Numbered from the stretch's first letter, positions 25,954-35,842 are shown. The stretch: DNA of 64,000 nt from Cryobacterium sp. Y50 (GCF_002929805.1 NZ_PJJM01000103.1:62001-126000), one strand, 5' to 3'. Notes: generated by a model from the sequence alone, not told the origin. Translations and numbers: made by a program.

Positions 25954-27181
25954 ATGAAGATCGACAGAGCAGAAGTCATCGTCACCAGCCCCGACCGCAA
26001 CTTCGTGACGCTGCGCCTCACCACCGACGACGGGCTCGTCGGGCTGGGCGACGCCACCCTCAACGGCCGGGAACTGGCCGTCGTGGCCTACCTGCAAGAG
26101 CACGTCGTTCCGCTGCTGCTGGGTTCCGACGCGCATCGCATCGAAGACACCTGGCAGTTTCTCTACCGCAGTGCCTATTGGCGTCGAGGCCCGGTCACCA
26201 TGGCCGCGATCGCCGCCGTCGACGTTGCGCTGTGGGACCTCAAGGCGAAGGCCGCTGGCCTTCCCCTATACCAGCTGTTGGGCGGAGCCAGCCGGGACAA
26301 GATTCTCGCCTACGGCCACGCCTCGGGTCGTGATCTTCCCGAACTGTTCGATTCCATCCGCAAACATCAGGCCCTCGGCTACCGGGCGATTCGGGTGCAG
26401 ACCGCAATCCCCGGCCTCAAAGCCATCTACGGAGTCGCCGCCCAGACCCAGACCAGTGGCAAGCGTTATGACTATGAACCGGCCCAGCGAGCGGCCAGGC
26501 CCGCCGAAGAAGTGGGACACCCGCGCCTACCTGCGGCACCTCCCGACCGTCTTCGAGGGAGTGCGCGCCGAATTCGGAGCCGAACTACCCCTGCTGCACG
26601 ACGGTCATCATCGGATGACGCCGATCCAGGCCGCGAAACTCGGTAAGTCCCTCGAGCCCTATGATCTGTTCTGGCTCGAAGACTGCACCCCGGCCGAAAA
26701 TCAGGAGGCCCTGCGTCTCGTACGTTCCCACACCACCACCCCGCTCGCGATTGGTGAAGTCTTCAACACGGTCTGGGACTACCAGACCTTGATCAAGGAC
26801 CAACTTATCGATTACGTGCGGTCGGCGGTCACTCACACCGGCGGAATCTCGCCCATGAAGAAGATTCTCGACTACGCCGCGCAGTACCAGATCAAGTCGG
26901 GTATTCACGGACCTACCGATATCTCACCGGTGGGTATGGCGGCGGCATTACACCTCGACCTGGCCGTCCACAACTTCGGAATCCAGGAGTACATGCAGCA
27001 CGGCGAGGCCACCAACAGTGTCTTCGAACAATCGTTCAGCTTCTCCGACGGCTACCTGAACCCGGGCAACCAGCCCGGACTGGGCGTCGAAATCAACGTC
27101 GATGAAGCCGGAAAGTACCCATATCAGACTGCCTATCTGCCCTTCAACCGGCTGGCCGACGGAACCGTCCACGACTGGTAG
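25954..27181 (+). pseudogene. Mannonate dehydratase-like gene (ManD/RspA), frameshifted
   Basis: The gene has a strong ribosome site (AAGGAG) and an ATG at 25954. It reads as an enolase-superfamily mannonate dehydratase up to [17 protein letters not shown], then loses frame. The homologous continuation ([17 protein letters not shown] ... HTTTPLAIGEVFNTVWDYQ ... TAYLPFNRLADGTVHDW) is intact one frame on, to a stop at 27181. The switch lies at 26505-26514. Family members have a V-W at this point, so two deleted bases fit best, with a one-base insertion as alternative. Otherwise both halves are complete and well conserved, so the lesion is recent or a sequencing error. It would have fed 2-keto-3-deoxygluconate to the kinase upstream. 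Confidence 0.85.
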
Positions 27182-27228
27182 ACCGCGGCGCGCGACACGC
27201 CCGGGCCGCGGGGTCGGCCCGAACTGTG

Positions 27229-27276
27229 TAAGATTGGGAATCGAACTTCGGCGAGGGATATCGTCACCCGGGTGAC
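27229..27276 (+). promoter_or_regulatory. Putative promoter and palindrome in the L25 leader
   Basis: TAAGAT at 27229-27234 resembles a -10 hexamer; no good -35 was found. About 30 bases on is a perfect 14-bp palindrome, GTCACCCGGGTGAC, at 27263-27276. Both lie in the 244-base gap before the L25 gene. The palindrome could be an operator or a leader element; L25/Ctc is stress-regulated in other bacteria. Confidence 0.35.
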
Positions 27277-27425
27277 TGGGCTGGCGGCATCCGTTATCGA
27301 CGCGGCGGACGAGACTTTGGGCTTTTCCTCACGCTGACATGCGTTCGAGTTGAATCAGTACCCCCATCTCCGGGCCTCGGCCCGAAGACCACGATCTGGG
27401 TCTCATACCCGCTAGGAGAAATACC

Positions 27426-28043
27426 ATGGCTTCTAAAAAAGAAGTAAATGCCGTCGTCGCTGAACTGCGCGAAAACTTTGGCAAGGGCGCGGCCCGCAAG
27501 CTACGCGTGCTCGGCCTGATCCCGGCCGTCATCTACGGCCACGGTACCGAGCCGGTGCACGTGTCGCTGCCGTCGCACCGCATCGGCCTGCTGCTGCGTC
27601 GCAAGAACATGATTCTCGAGCTCGATCTCGCCGGCACGAAGCAGCTCGTTCTGGTCAAGGACGTGCAGAAGGACCCGGTCAAGGCCATCATCGAGCACAT
27701 CGACCTCATCGTCGTTCGCAAGGGTGAAAAGGTTCAGGTTGAGGTTCCCGTACACACCACCGGCGAATCGTTCCCCGGCACCATGGCCGACTTCGACACC
27801 AAGTCGCTCCTGCTCGAGGTCGAAGCTACCGACATTCCGGAGAACCTCCAGCTGTCGATCGAGGGCCTCGAAGACGGCGCGCAGGTTCACGCCAAGGACG
27901 TCACGCTGCCCGCAGGCGCCGTGCTTGTGTCCGACCCCGACACCTTGGTCATCTACGTGCACACGCCGCGTGGCGAGGACGAGGCCGAAGAGACCGAGGT
28001 CATCACGGCCGGTACCCCGGCCGCTACGCCGCCCGCCGCGTAA
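27426..28043 (+). CDS. rplY: 50S ribosomal protein L25 / general stress protein Ctc
   Basis: This protein binds 5S rRNA in the large subunit. The 205-residue form has the N-terminal L25 5S-binding domain (RENFGKGAARKLRVLGLIPA, VIYGHG, KDVQKDPVKAIIEHID) and the C-terminal TL5 beta-domain (VHTTGESFPG, DIPENLQLSIEGLEDG). An acidic/Ala-Pro tail follows. AGGAGA sits well placed before the ATG. Clustering with pth and mfd is standard in Actinobacteria. Confidence 0.96.
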   Translation: MASKKEVNAVVAELRENFGKGAARKLRVLGLIPAVIYGHGTEPVHVSLPSHRIGLLLRRKNMILELDLAGTKQLVLVKDVQKDPVKAIIEHIDLIVVRKGEKVQVEVPVHTTGESFPGTMADFDTKSLLLEVEATDIPENLQLSIEGLEDGAQVHAKDVTLPAGAVLVSDPDTLVIYVHTPRGEDEAEETEVITAGTPAATPPAA

Positions 28044-28099
28044 CAATTATTTTCACTCGGTTTACACGGGGTTTTCCAACACTGCGACGGAGGATTCCC

Positions 28100-28684
28100 C
28101 TGGATGCGAACCAATGGCTCGTCGTCGGGCTCGGTAACCCCGGGCCCGACTACGCGGGCAATCGCCACAATGTCGGCCAGATGGTCACGGCGCAGCTTGC
28201 CGACCGTCTCCCGTCCAATTTCAAACGGCACAAAACCGCCGCGCTGGTCGCCGAGGGGCGACTCTCGCCCAGTGGACCAAAACTGGTGCTGGCCAAGCCC
28301 ACCACGTTTATGAACGTCTCCGGCAGCCCGGTCGCCGCGCTGCTGCGGTTCTATTCGCTGCCCGTGTCCCGACTCATCGTCGTGCATGATGACCTCGACC
28401 TGCCCTTCGACACCCTCAAGATCAAGGTCGGCGGCGGTCACGGCGGGCACAACGGCCTGCGCGACATTATTGCCGCCTCCGGTACCAACGAGTTCGTCCG
28501 CATTCGCATGGGCATCGGTCGCCCGCCCGGCCGCCAGAATGCGGCCGATTTCGTGCTACACGACTTCGCATCCGCCGAGCGCAGCATTCTGCCCAATTTG
28601 ATAGCGGATGCTGCCGACGCGATCGAACTGATCGCCACCGACGGCGTCGTGGCGGCGCAGCAGAAGTTCCACTCGCCCACGTAG
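28100..28684 (+). CDS. pth: Peptidyl-tRNA hydrolase, apparent CTG start
   Basis: Pth releases peptides from peptidyl-tRNA. The conserved N-terminus WLVVGLGNPGPDYAGNRHNV (with the catalytic His) lies upstream of the first in-frame ATG or GTG, so those would remove the active site. Reading back, no ATG, GTG or TTG occurs in this frame between the L25 stop and the motif. A GGAGG at 28089-28093 stands six bases before a CTG at 28100, giving 194 residues, the normal family length. Later motifs are KPTTFMNVSG, VVHDDLDLPFDTLKIKVGGG and GHNGLRDI. CTG is therefore the likely start; ATT at 28094 is too close to the ribosome site. Confidence 0.88.
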   Translation: MDANQWLVVGLGNPGPDYAGNRHNVGQMVTAQLADRLPSNFKRHKTAALVAEGRLSPSGPKLVLAKPTTFMNVSGSPVAALLRFYSLPVSRLIVVHDDLDLPFDTLKIKVGGGHGGHNGLRDIIAASGTNEFVRIRMGIGRPPGRQNAADFVLHDFASAERSILPNLIADAADAIELIATDGVVAAQQKFHSPT

Positions 28685-28685
28685 G

Positions 28686-28691
28686 TAGACT
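28686..28691 (+). promoter_or_regulatory. -10 hexamer of a probable leaderless mfd transcript
   Basis: TAGACT ends six bases before the GTG start of mfd, so transcription would begin at or next to the start codon. No ribosome-binding site lies at a usable distance. The -35 region is poor. Confidence 0.5.
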
Positions 28692-28697
28692 CATTCA

Positions 28698-31600
28698 GTG
28701 ATCCTTCAGGGCTTAATCGCTGCGCTCGCGCGCGCCTCCACGTTCGATAACGCCCTCGCCTACGCCAGCCGGGATGCTGATTTCTCGTTAACCGAGGGTC
28801 TGCGCGCCCCGCTGCTGGCCGCGCTGCTCGACCTGCGTCGCGATGATGCGCAGGCGCTGCTCGTCATCACCGCCACCGGCCGCGAATCAGAGGCGCTGCG
28901 CGAGAACCTCGGCTGCTTCGCCACCAGCGCCGAAATCATAGACTTTCCGGCCTGGGAAACCTTGCCACACGAACGTCTGAGCCCGAGCGCCGAGATCGTC
29001 GGCAAACGCCTGCACGCCCTGCGGCGCATGCGTGAGTGGCAAGAGAAAGACGCAAGCGCACGGCGTCCGCTTATCGTGGTCGCCTCGGTGCGTGCAGCCC
29101 TGCAACCGGTCGCCGACAACCTCACCGACTACGAACCGATCGAGCTCACTGTCGGCGCGCGCGGCCACGACCTCTCGGCGATCGTGCTGCAACTGGTAAA
29201 CGTGGCCTACGCCCGCGTCGACATGGTCACCCGGCGCGGTGAGTTCGCCGTGCGCGGCGGCATCCTCGATGTGTTTCCGCCGGTCGCCGTCCACCCGTAC
29301 CGGGTCGAGTTCTTCGGTGATGAGGTCGAGCAGATTCGCCTCTTCAGCGTCGCCGACCAGCGCTCGCTGCCCGAACCGGTCGAATCCGTCAGTCTGCCGC
29401 CGAGCCGGGAACTGCTGCTGAGTCCCGCCGTGCGGCAGCGCGCCCGAGAAATGCAGCACGAGTTTCCGAGCCTGGCCGGATTGCTCGCCAAAATCGCCGA
29501 AGGTATCCCGGTCGAGGGCATGGAAAGTCTCGCGCCGGCCCTGGTCGACCGGCTCGTGCCGGTCACCCACTACTTGCCGACCAATGCCGCCGTTGCCGTG
29601 ATCTCACCGGAACGGGTCGCGAGCCGGGCGATCAGCCTCGCCGAAACCAACCGCGAATTTCTGGGGGCCGCCTGGAGCGCGGCCACGGCCGGCGCTGACG
29701 CCCCGATCGACCTGGAATCGGGGGACTTTCTTACCCTCGGTCGCCTGCGCGACAGCGTGAAGTACTCAGCTCCCGGTGCCCCGGCGAGCGGTCACCACTG
29801 GTGGACCCTGAGCACGTTCCAGGCCGCACCGACCGATGCACCGGTTTTGCCCGAACACCTTGAGATAGACGAACTGCTCACAATTCGCATTGAAGCGGAT
29901 GCCGTCCCGACCTTTGCCGGCAGCGTCGACGGCGCGATCGGTCACGTCGCCTCCCGGCTGCACGACGGCTGGGTCGTCGGCATCGTTGCCCAGGGCGCTG
30001 GGCTGGTCGAGCGGGCCGCTCAGGTATTGGCCGAGCGCGAGCTGCCGGTGCGCGTGGTAGATGTCTGGCCACTGCAACCGGAACCGGGTATCGCTTACCT
30101 ACTGAAGGCATCCGTCGATCACGGTTTTGAGTTGCCGACCAGCAAACTTTCGCTAATCAGCGAGTCAGAGTTTTACGGGCGCACCGTCGGTTACTCGGCA
30201 CGGCAGATCAAGAAGCTCGCCAGTCGCCGCAAGAATGTCGTGGACCCGCTGCAACTCGTCGCCGGCGACCATGTCGTGCATCAGACGCACGGCATCGGCC
30301 GTTTTCTCGAGCTGACCCAGCGTGAGGTGTCGAGCGGCGGGCGGAACCCGGTCAAGACCACCCGCGAATACCTCGTGCTGGAGTATGCGCCGTCGAAGCG
30401 TGGGCATGCCGGCGATCGGCTGTACGTTCCCACCGACCAACTCGATCTGGTGACCCGCTATGTCGGCGGCGAGGCACCGACGCTGAGCAAGATGGGCGGC
30501 AGCGACTGGTCGAGTGCCAAGACCAAGGCGCGCCGGGCGGTGCGGGACATCGCCGTTGAGCTCGTCAAACTGTATGCGGCGCGGATGGCCAGCAAGGGTC
30601 ATGCTTTCGGGCCGGACACCCCCTGGCAGCGCGAGCTCGAAGAGGCCTTTCCCTTCGTGGAGACACCCGACCAGCTCACTACGATCGACGAGGTCAAGGC
30701 CGACATGGAACGGCCCATTCCGATGGACCGGCTGCTCAGCGGTGACGTCGGTTTCGGTAAGACCGAGGTTGCCATTCGTGCAGCGTTCAAAGCCGTGCAA
30801 GACGGCAAACAGGTCGCCATGCTCGTGCCAACCACGCTGCTGGTCAGCCAGCATATAGAAACTTTTAAGGAGCGCTTCGCCGGATTCCCCATTCACCTGC
30901 GTGCCCTGTCACGGTTTCAGACCGAGAAGGAGTCGCGTGAAACGATCGCAGGAATGCTCGACGGCACGGTTGATGTTGTCATTGGCACCCATCGGCTGTT
31001 GTCACCGTCGATCCTTTTCAAGGATCTCGGCCTGGTCATCATTGACGAGGAGCAACGCTTCGGCGTCGAGCACAAGGACGCGCTGAAGAAGCTCAAGACC
31101 AACGTCGATATTCTCGCGATGAGCGCGACACCGATACCGCGGTCGCTGGAAATGGCGGTTACCGGCATCCGTGAAATGTCGACCCTGGCCACCCCACCCG
31201 AAGACCGGCACCCGATCCTGACCTTTGTTGGGCCGTACTCGCAGCGGCAGGTGGCCGCGGCTATCCGTCGCGAGCTGTTGCGTGAGGGCCAGATCTTTTT
31301 CGTGCACAACCGAGTCACCAGCATCAATCGCATCGCGTCGGAGCTCGCCGAACTCGTGCCGGAGGCGCGCATCGCGATTGCGCACGGGCAGCTGCCCGAG
31401 GCTCAGCTGGAACAGGTTGTTGGTGATTTCTGGGAACGCAAGTTCGACATTCTGGTCTGCACCACGATTATCGAGACCGGGCTCGACATCAATAACGCCA
31501 ACACCATCATCATCGACCGGGCCGATAAGTTCGGTCTGAGTCAGCTGCATCAGCTGCGCGGTCGGGTCGGCCGTGGGCGCGAGCGGGCGTACGCCTATTT

Positions 31601-32318
31601 TTTGTATGACGAGAACAAGCCTCTGTCAGAGACAGCGCACGACCGGCTCGCTACCATCGCGGCGAACAACGAGCTCGGTGCCGGCATGCAGGTGGCGCTG
31701 AAGGACCTCGAGATTCGTGGCGCCGGCAACCTGCTCGGCGGCGAGCAGGCCGGGCACATCGCGGGGGTCGGCTTCGATTTGTACTTGCGCATGATCGGTG
31801 AGGCCGTTTCGACGTTCCGTGGCGATGTCGCAGAGGGCCAGACCGAGCTGCGGCTCGAGTTGCCGGTCGACGCGCACATTCCGCACGACTTCGTCGACAG
31901 CGAACGGTTGCGCCTTGAGGCTTACCAGAAGCTGTCCAGTGCGAGCTCGACGACGGCGACCGACGACCAGATCGACCTGGTACTCGAAGAGCTCACCGAT
32001 CGTTACGGCGAACCGCCGGTGCCGGTGCAGAATCTCGTGGCCGTATCGCGACTGCGTTGGCAGGCCCAGCGGGCGAACCTCAGCGAGGTCGTCGCTATGG
32101 GTTCAAACCTGCGAGTGGCTCCCGCGGACCTGGCCGACTCGATTCAAATACGTTTGCAGCGGATGTATCCCGGCTCACGTTACGTGTCGTCCACCGGGGC
32201 GCTCAGCGTGCCGATGCCGCGGCCGAACGGTGAGCCGCTCGAGGACAACGCCCTGATCGAGTGGACCAAGTCGCTGCTGACCGCGATCTTCCCGCCCGCC
32301 GTTCTGTCCGCCACCTAA
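28698..32318 (+). CDS. mfd: Transcription-repair coupling factor Mfd
   Basis: Mfd removes stalled RNA polymerase and recruits the UvrA repair machinery. The 1206-residue protein has the full domain order. A UvrB-homology N-terminal part has EIIDFPAWETLPHERLSP. An RNA-polymerase-interacting domain lies near residues 530-600 (GDHVVHQTHGIGRFLELTQR). RecG-like motor motifs include SGDVGFGKTEVAIRA near residue 682, DEEQRFGVEHK, SATPIPRSLEM and LHQLRGRVGRGRERAYAY. The C-terminal autoinhibitory D7 domain is present. The GTG start lacks a ribosome site and appears leaderless. Confidence 0.97.
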   Translation: MILQGLIAALARASTFDNALAYASRDADFSLTEGLRAPLLAALLDLRRDDAQALLVITATGRESEALRENLGCFATSAEIIDFPAWETLPHERLSPSAEIVGKRLHALRRMREWQEKDASARRPLIVVASVRAALQPVADNLTDYEPIELTVGARGHDLSAIVLQLVNVAYARVDMVTRRGEFAVRGGILDVFPPVAVHPYRVEFFGDEVEQIRLFSVADQRSLPEPVESVSLPPSRELLLSPAVRQRAREMQHEFPSLAGLLAKIAEGIPVEGMESLAPALVDRLVPVTHYLPTNAAVAVISPERVASRAISLAETNREFLGAAWSAATAGADAPIDLESGDFLTLGRLRDSVKYSAPGAPASGHHWWTLSTFQAAPTDAPVLPEHLEIDELLTIRIEADAVPTFAGSVDGAIGHVASRLHDGWVVGIVAQGAGLVERAAQVLAERELPVRVVDVWPLQPEPGIAYLLKASVDHGFELPTSKLSLISESEFYGRTVGYSARQIKKLASRRKNVVDPLQLVAGDHVVHQTHGIGRFLELTQREVSSGGRNPVKTTREYLVLEYAPSKRGHAGDRLYVPTDQLDLVTRYVGGEAPTLSKMGGSDWSSAKTKARRAVRDIAVELVKLYAARMASKGHAFGPDTPWQRELEEAFPFVETPDQLTTIDEVKADMERPIPMDRLLSGDVGFGKTEVAIRAAFKAVQDGKQVAMLVPTTLLVSQHIETFKERFAGFPIHLRALSRFQTEKESRETIAGMLDGTVDVVIGTHRLLSPSILFKDLGLVIIDEEQRFGVEHKDALKKLKTNVDILAMSATPIPRSLEMAVTGIREMSTLATPPEDRHPILTFVGPYSQRQVAAAIRRELLREGQIFFVHNRVTSINRIASELAELVPEARIAIAHGQLPEAQLEQVVGDFWERKFDILVCTTIIETGLDINNANTIIIDRADKFGLSQLHQLRGRVGRGRERAYAYFLYDENKPLSETAHDRLATIAANNELGAGMQVALKDLEIRGAGNLLGGEQAGHIAGVGFDLYLRMIGEAVSTFRGDVAEGQTELRLELPVDAHIPHDFVDSERLRLEAYQKLSSASSTTATDDQIDLVLEELTDRYGEPPVPVQNLVAVSRLRWQAQRANLSEVVAMGSNLRVAPADLADSIQIRLQRMYPGSRYVSSTGALSVPMPRPNGEPLEDNALIEWTKSLLTAIFPPAVLSAT

Positions 32319-32327
32319 CCCTTAACG

Positions 32328-32366
32328 CAGACAGCACCGACGTTGCGGAAACGACGGTGCTGTCTG
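32328..32366. terminator. Bidirectional terminator hairpin between mfd and nhaA
   Basis: CAGACAGCACCG (32328-32339) pairs perfectly with CGGTGCTGTCTG (32355-32366), a 12-bp stem with an inner CGTT/AACG extension. It lies between converging genes and can serve both strands. Confidence 0.85.
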
Positions 32367-32379
32367 ATTCAGCGGATGC

Positions 32380-33750
32380 TTAGCTCTTCGACGTCTGCTC
32401 TGTTTGGTAGACATCCGGGATGCCGTCGTTGTCGCTGTCGATGGCTTCCTTCTCGGCAATGCGACCGTAGTGACGGTTACGCGCGCGCAAGATGACCGTG
32501 GCCAGGACGGCTGCGAGCAAAGACCCGAACAGGATGGCGACCTTGGCGTGGTCGTCGTGCGGGCTGCCCTGGCCGAAGGCGAGCTCGCTGATCAATAGCG
32601 ACACGGTGAAGCCGACGCCGGCCAGCAAGGACACGCCAATGACGTCGACCCAGGCCAAGTCGGGGTCGAGGGTTGCCTTGGTGGTCTTGGTCACGATGAA
32701 GGTTGCCAGCAACACACCGATCGGCTTGCCGACCACGAGCGCGAGGACGATGCCGACCGCTACCGGGTCGGTGATGGCCTGGTACAGACCCTGGGCGCCG
32801 CCGAGGGTGACGCCGGCGGAGAAGAATGCGAAGACTGGAATAGCGAAACCGCTCGACAGCGGGCGAATGCGATGTTCCAGTGTTTCGGCCAGGCCGGGCC
32901 CGGCCTCTGGCCCGCCGCCGCGCTTGCTGCGCAGCACGGGTACGGCGAAACCGAGGAGCACGCCGGCCACGGTCGCGTGCACGCCGGAACCGTGCACGAG
33001 CGCCCAGACGATGAAGCCGAGAGGCAGCAGCACCGTCCATGCCGCCCAGCCTCTGGTGCCAAAGAAGTAGGAGAATTTATGGGTCAACAGCCAGAAGAGA
33101 CTGAGCAGCATCAGGGCCAGGATGAGTGGCAGCACGGCGATATCCGTGGTGTAAAAGAAGGCGATGATCGCAATGGCGAGTAGATCGTCGACCACGGCAA
33201 GGGTCAGCAGAAAAATGCGTAGGGCGGGCGGAAGCTTCGATCCGATGACGGCGAGAACGGCGACGGCGAACGCAATGTCGGTCGCGGTGGGAATTGCCCA
33301 ACCGCGAAGAGTTTCGGCGCCGGATTCGAGGTTGATCAGCGTGTAGATGACCGCCGGAACGATCACGCCACCAACCGCTGCGGCCACCGGTACGATGGCC
33401 CGGTTCACGCTGCGCAGGTCGCCGGCTACGAATTCACGTTTCAGCTCGAGGCCGGCCAGAAAGAAGAAGATTGCCAGCAGGCCGTCGGCGGCCCAGGCGC
33501 CGAGGCTCAGCTCGAGGTGCCAGGGCTCGTAACCGATTTTGAAGTCGCGAAAGGCGTAGTAGGCATCGGAGAAGCCGGAGTTGGCCATGATCAGCGCAGC
33601 CACGGTCGCGGCGAGCAAAATGGCGCCTCCGACGGTTTCCTTCCGGAGAATGCGCGAGATCCGCACGAATTCGTTGTGGCTGCCGCGGCGAAGCACGGTG
33701 GCGGTCGACGGGTTGGCCTTCGAAGCTGGCCGGCTGGACGATTCGGTCAT
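32380..33750 (-). CDS. nhaA: Na+/H+ antiporter NhaA with a Ca-binding-like C-terminal tail
   Basis: NhaA exchanges Na+ for H+ across the membrane. The core has [41 protein letters not shown], the ATDIAFA unwound helix and the essential double Asp in [16 protein letters not shown]. An ATG at 33750 follows AGAGG and is preferred over an upstream ATG. At 456 residues it exceeds the E. coli enzyme by about 70. The extra length includes a tail ending [19 protein letters not shown], where residues 438-446 form a D-x-D-x-D-G-x-x-D loop like those of thrombospondin type 3 or dockerin repeats. Confidence 0.95.
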   Translation of the reverse strand: MTESSSRPASKANPSTATVLRRGSHNEFVRISRILRKETVGGAILLAATVAALIMANSGFSDAYYAFRDFKIGYEPWHLELSLGAWAADGLLAIFFFLAGLELKREFVAGDLRSVNRAIVPVAAAVGGVIVPAVIYTLINLESGAETLRGWAIPTATDIAFAVAVLAVIGSKLPPALRIFLLTLAVVDDLLAIAIIAFFYTTDIAVLPLILALMLLSLFWLLTHKFSYFFGTRGWAAWTVLLPLGFIVWALVHGSGVHATVAGVLLGFAVPVLRSKRGGGPEAGPGLAETLEHRIRPLSSGFAIPVFAFFSAGVTLGGAQGLYQAITDPVAVGIVLALVVGKPIGVLLATFIVTKTTKATLDPDLAWVDVIGVSLLAGVGFTVSLLISELAFGQGSPHDDHAKVAILFGSLLAAVLATVILRARNRHYGRIAEKEAIDSDNDGIPDVYQTEQTSKS

Positions 33751-33900
33751 TAAAATTCCTCTGGTCTTTCGGGCGCGCACATCCATGTGCCGACCAGACT
33801 TCCCGGCTCACCGTGAACCAGAATACACGATGTACCCGAGCGATCATAGGTGGCCCGCCTACGATGGAGAGACGATGGAACCGATCCAGGAGTGCCGACC

Positions 33901-34707
33901 ATGACCAACCCCGTGTTTTCCTCCGGCTCCGCATCCGGCTCCGACGCGACTCGATCGACTCCGCCGGCCGACGAAATCGACCGGGATGCAGCATCCGCTC
34001 GGCAAACAACGATGCAACCCAGTGCTCTCGATACCCTGATCGTCACCGTCGCGCGGCTGCGCGGGCCCGGCGGCTGTGCGTGGGACGCCGACCAGACCCA
34101 TGCGTCGCTCGTGCGGCACCTGGTCGAAGAGACGCATGAACTGATCGAGGCGATCGAGGACGGCAGCCGCGACGACCTGCTCGAGGAACTCGGCGATGTG
34201 CTCTACCAGGTGCTTTTTCACGCCGATCTGGCCGCGCACACAACGTCAGAAAACTTCGACATTCAGGATGTCGCCGCTCGTCTGACCGAGAAGATGGTGG
34301 GGCGGCATCCGCACGTTTTCGGCGATGTCACCCTCAATACCGCTGAAGAGGTGTCGGCTGCCTGGGACGGTTTCAAGGCCGCGGAGAAGCCGAGCCGCAC
34401 GAGCGTGCTCGACGGAATTCCGACCGGCATGCCGGCGCTCGCCCTGGCCGACAAGGTGCTCGGGCGCGCTGAAAAGATCGGCCTGATCGAAGCGGATGCC
34501 GGCTTCCCGCTGCCGGTTGAATCCGAAGCCGATCTGGGCCCGTTGCTGCTGGCGATCGTGGCCTCCGCTCGCGCCCAGGGCCTCGACGCTGAGCGCGCGC
34601 TGCGTACCGCCGTGCGCGACCTGCAGGGAGAGATTCGCGGAGCCGAGAGCTCGGCAGCCGGCAACGCAGATGCCTTCGACGCCGGAATAATCGCCCTCCC
34701 CGCCTAA
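33901..34707 (+). CDS. mazG: Nucleoside triphosphate pyrophosphohydrolase MazG
   Basis: MazG hydrolyses (d)NTPs to NMPs and pyrophosphate, a house-cleaning function. The metal-binding pattern E-E-x-x-E followed by E-x-x-D appears as EETHELIEAIED and LLEELGDVLYQVLFHADLA (first Glu near residue 76). Upstream is the conserved GPGGCAWDADQTHASLVRHL. About 40 low-complexity N-terminal residues are extra. The ATG at 33901 has AGGAG eight bases upstream and is preferred over an earlier in-frame ATG. It is encoded near hisS and eno, as in other Microbacteriaceae. Confidence 0.93.
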   Translation: MTNPVFSSGSASGSDATRSTPPADEIDRDAASARQTTMQPSALDTLIVTVARLRGPGGCAWDADQTHASLVRHLVEETHELIEAIEDGSRDDLLEELGDVLYQVLFHADLAAHTTSENFDIQDVAARLTEKMVGRHPHVFGDVTLNTAEEVSAAWDGFKAAEKPSRTSVLDGIPTGMPALALADKVLGRAEKIGLIEADAGFPLPVESEADLGPLLLAIVASARAQGLDAERALRTAVRDLQGEIRGAESSAAGNADAFDAGIIALPA

Positions 34708-34738
34708 CGCTCTTGCGGAACAGAGCAGAGGGTTAGGC
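34702..34738. terminator. Hairpin between converging mazG and ABC permease
   Basis: GCCTAAC (34702-34708) pairs with GTTAGGC (34732-34738) and GCTCT (34709-34713) with AGAGC (34722-34726), leaving a five-base bulge. The two stop codons sit in the outer stem. It probably acts as a shared terminator. Confidence 0.5.
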
Positions 34739-35842
34739 AATGCGGCTTCCGGTGGGGAGGTGCGTCGCGGGGGTGCGGGTGCGTCGCCAGGCCCAGGCCA
34801 GCGCGCCGGCGCCGAGCAGCAGGTGCATGGCGAGGCCGATGAACCAGCTCGGCACAGCGTCGTCATAGGTCTGCTGCGCGGTCGGCCCCCGGTCGAAGGC
34901 CTGATCCGGGAACGTCCCGTTGTCGTTGCGGCTGCTCTGTGCGGCCACGTCGCAGCCGTTGAACTCGGTGTATAACTCCGGCGGTGCCTGGGCGCTGCGC
35001 ACGGCGACGGCTATCTGCCCGAACAGGTCGGTGGGGTTGCCGGCGTCGTTGAAACTGCCGGGGGCGGCATCCGCCACCACGACATAGGGGTTGCCGGCGA
35101 GGATCCACCAGTAGTAGTCGAACCGCGGCACGTTGAAGGTCGTCGTCTCGGCCGTGGAGCAGACGATGTCAGACTGCTTACCGGTGGCTTCGTCGAAGGT
35201 CGACGACACGACCTGATAATTCACGCTCGTCGCCTGCTGTTGGGTGGCGGTCCCGAGCAGCGCGAACGCGATGAGCGTGCCGAGGCTGAGCGCCGCTACA
35301 ACCAGATAGGTCAGCACGATCGAAAACAGCGGTCGGGTGAGAATGCCCGAGAGCCCAACCCCGACGGCCGCGATAACGCCGAGTTCCGCCGCGAGCACGA
35401 GCACCGACACGGCAATCGTGGCCAGAGTGACCTCGCCGAGAACGACAGCGAAGATGAGAAACGGCAGTGCTGCAGCGAGAAAGGCGAGCGCCGTGATCCA
35501 CGCGGCGAGAAACTTGCCGAGCACGAGCTGCCCGGTGCTGATCAGCGTGACCTGCGTCGTGGCGAGGGTGCCAGCATCCCGATCGCCGTTGATCGCGTTA
35601 CCCGACAGCGCCGGTGAGACCAGCGTGCCGAGCAGCAGCACGAAGAAGATGATGGCCCCGAACACCCCGCCGCCGCCGGACAGCCAGGCCGAGGTCGCCA
35701 GCCAGAGCAGAAAGGTGACCACGCCAACGAGCAGCATGAACACGCCGAGCAGCACGTACCAGGAGGCGCCGCGCACCCGCTGGCGAAGTTCGAGGGTGAC
35801 GATGAGCCAGAGTCCGGTAAGGAACACCCGTGAGTCCGTCAT
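34733..35842 (-). CDS. ABC-2 type exporter permease
   Basis: The 369-residue membrane protein has about six hydrophobic segments. It begins LELRQRVRGASWYVLLGVFML and carries NAINGDRDAGTLATTQVTLI, the conserved cytoplasmic element of ABC-2 (NatB/GldF-like) permeases. A large extracytoplasmic loop (about residues 205-320) contains two Cys and many polar residues, and the last helix is followed by an Arg-rich tail. The start overlaps the stop of the ATPase gene, so the two form one exporter. The cargo is unknown. Confidence 0.88.
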   Translation of the reverse strand: MTDSRVFLTGLWLIVTLELRQRVRGASWYVLLGVFMLLVGVVTFLLWLATSAWLSGGGGVFGAIIFFVLLLGTLVSPALSGNAINGDRDAGTLATTQVTLISTGQLVLGKFLAAWITALAFLAAALPFLIFAVVLGEVTLATIAVSVLVLAAELGVIAAVGVGLSGILTRPLFSIVLTYLVVAALSLGTLIAFALLGTATQQQATSVNYQVVSSTFDEATGKQSDIVCSTAETTTFNVPRFDYYWWILAGNPYVVVADAAPGSFNDAGNPTDLFGQIAVAVRSAQAPPELYTEFNGCDVAAQSSRNDNGTFPDQAFDRGPTAQQTYDDAVPSWFIGLAMHLLLGAGALAWAWRRTRTPATHLPTGSRIA

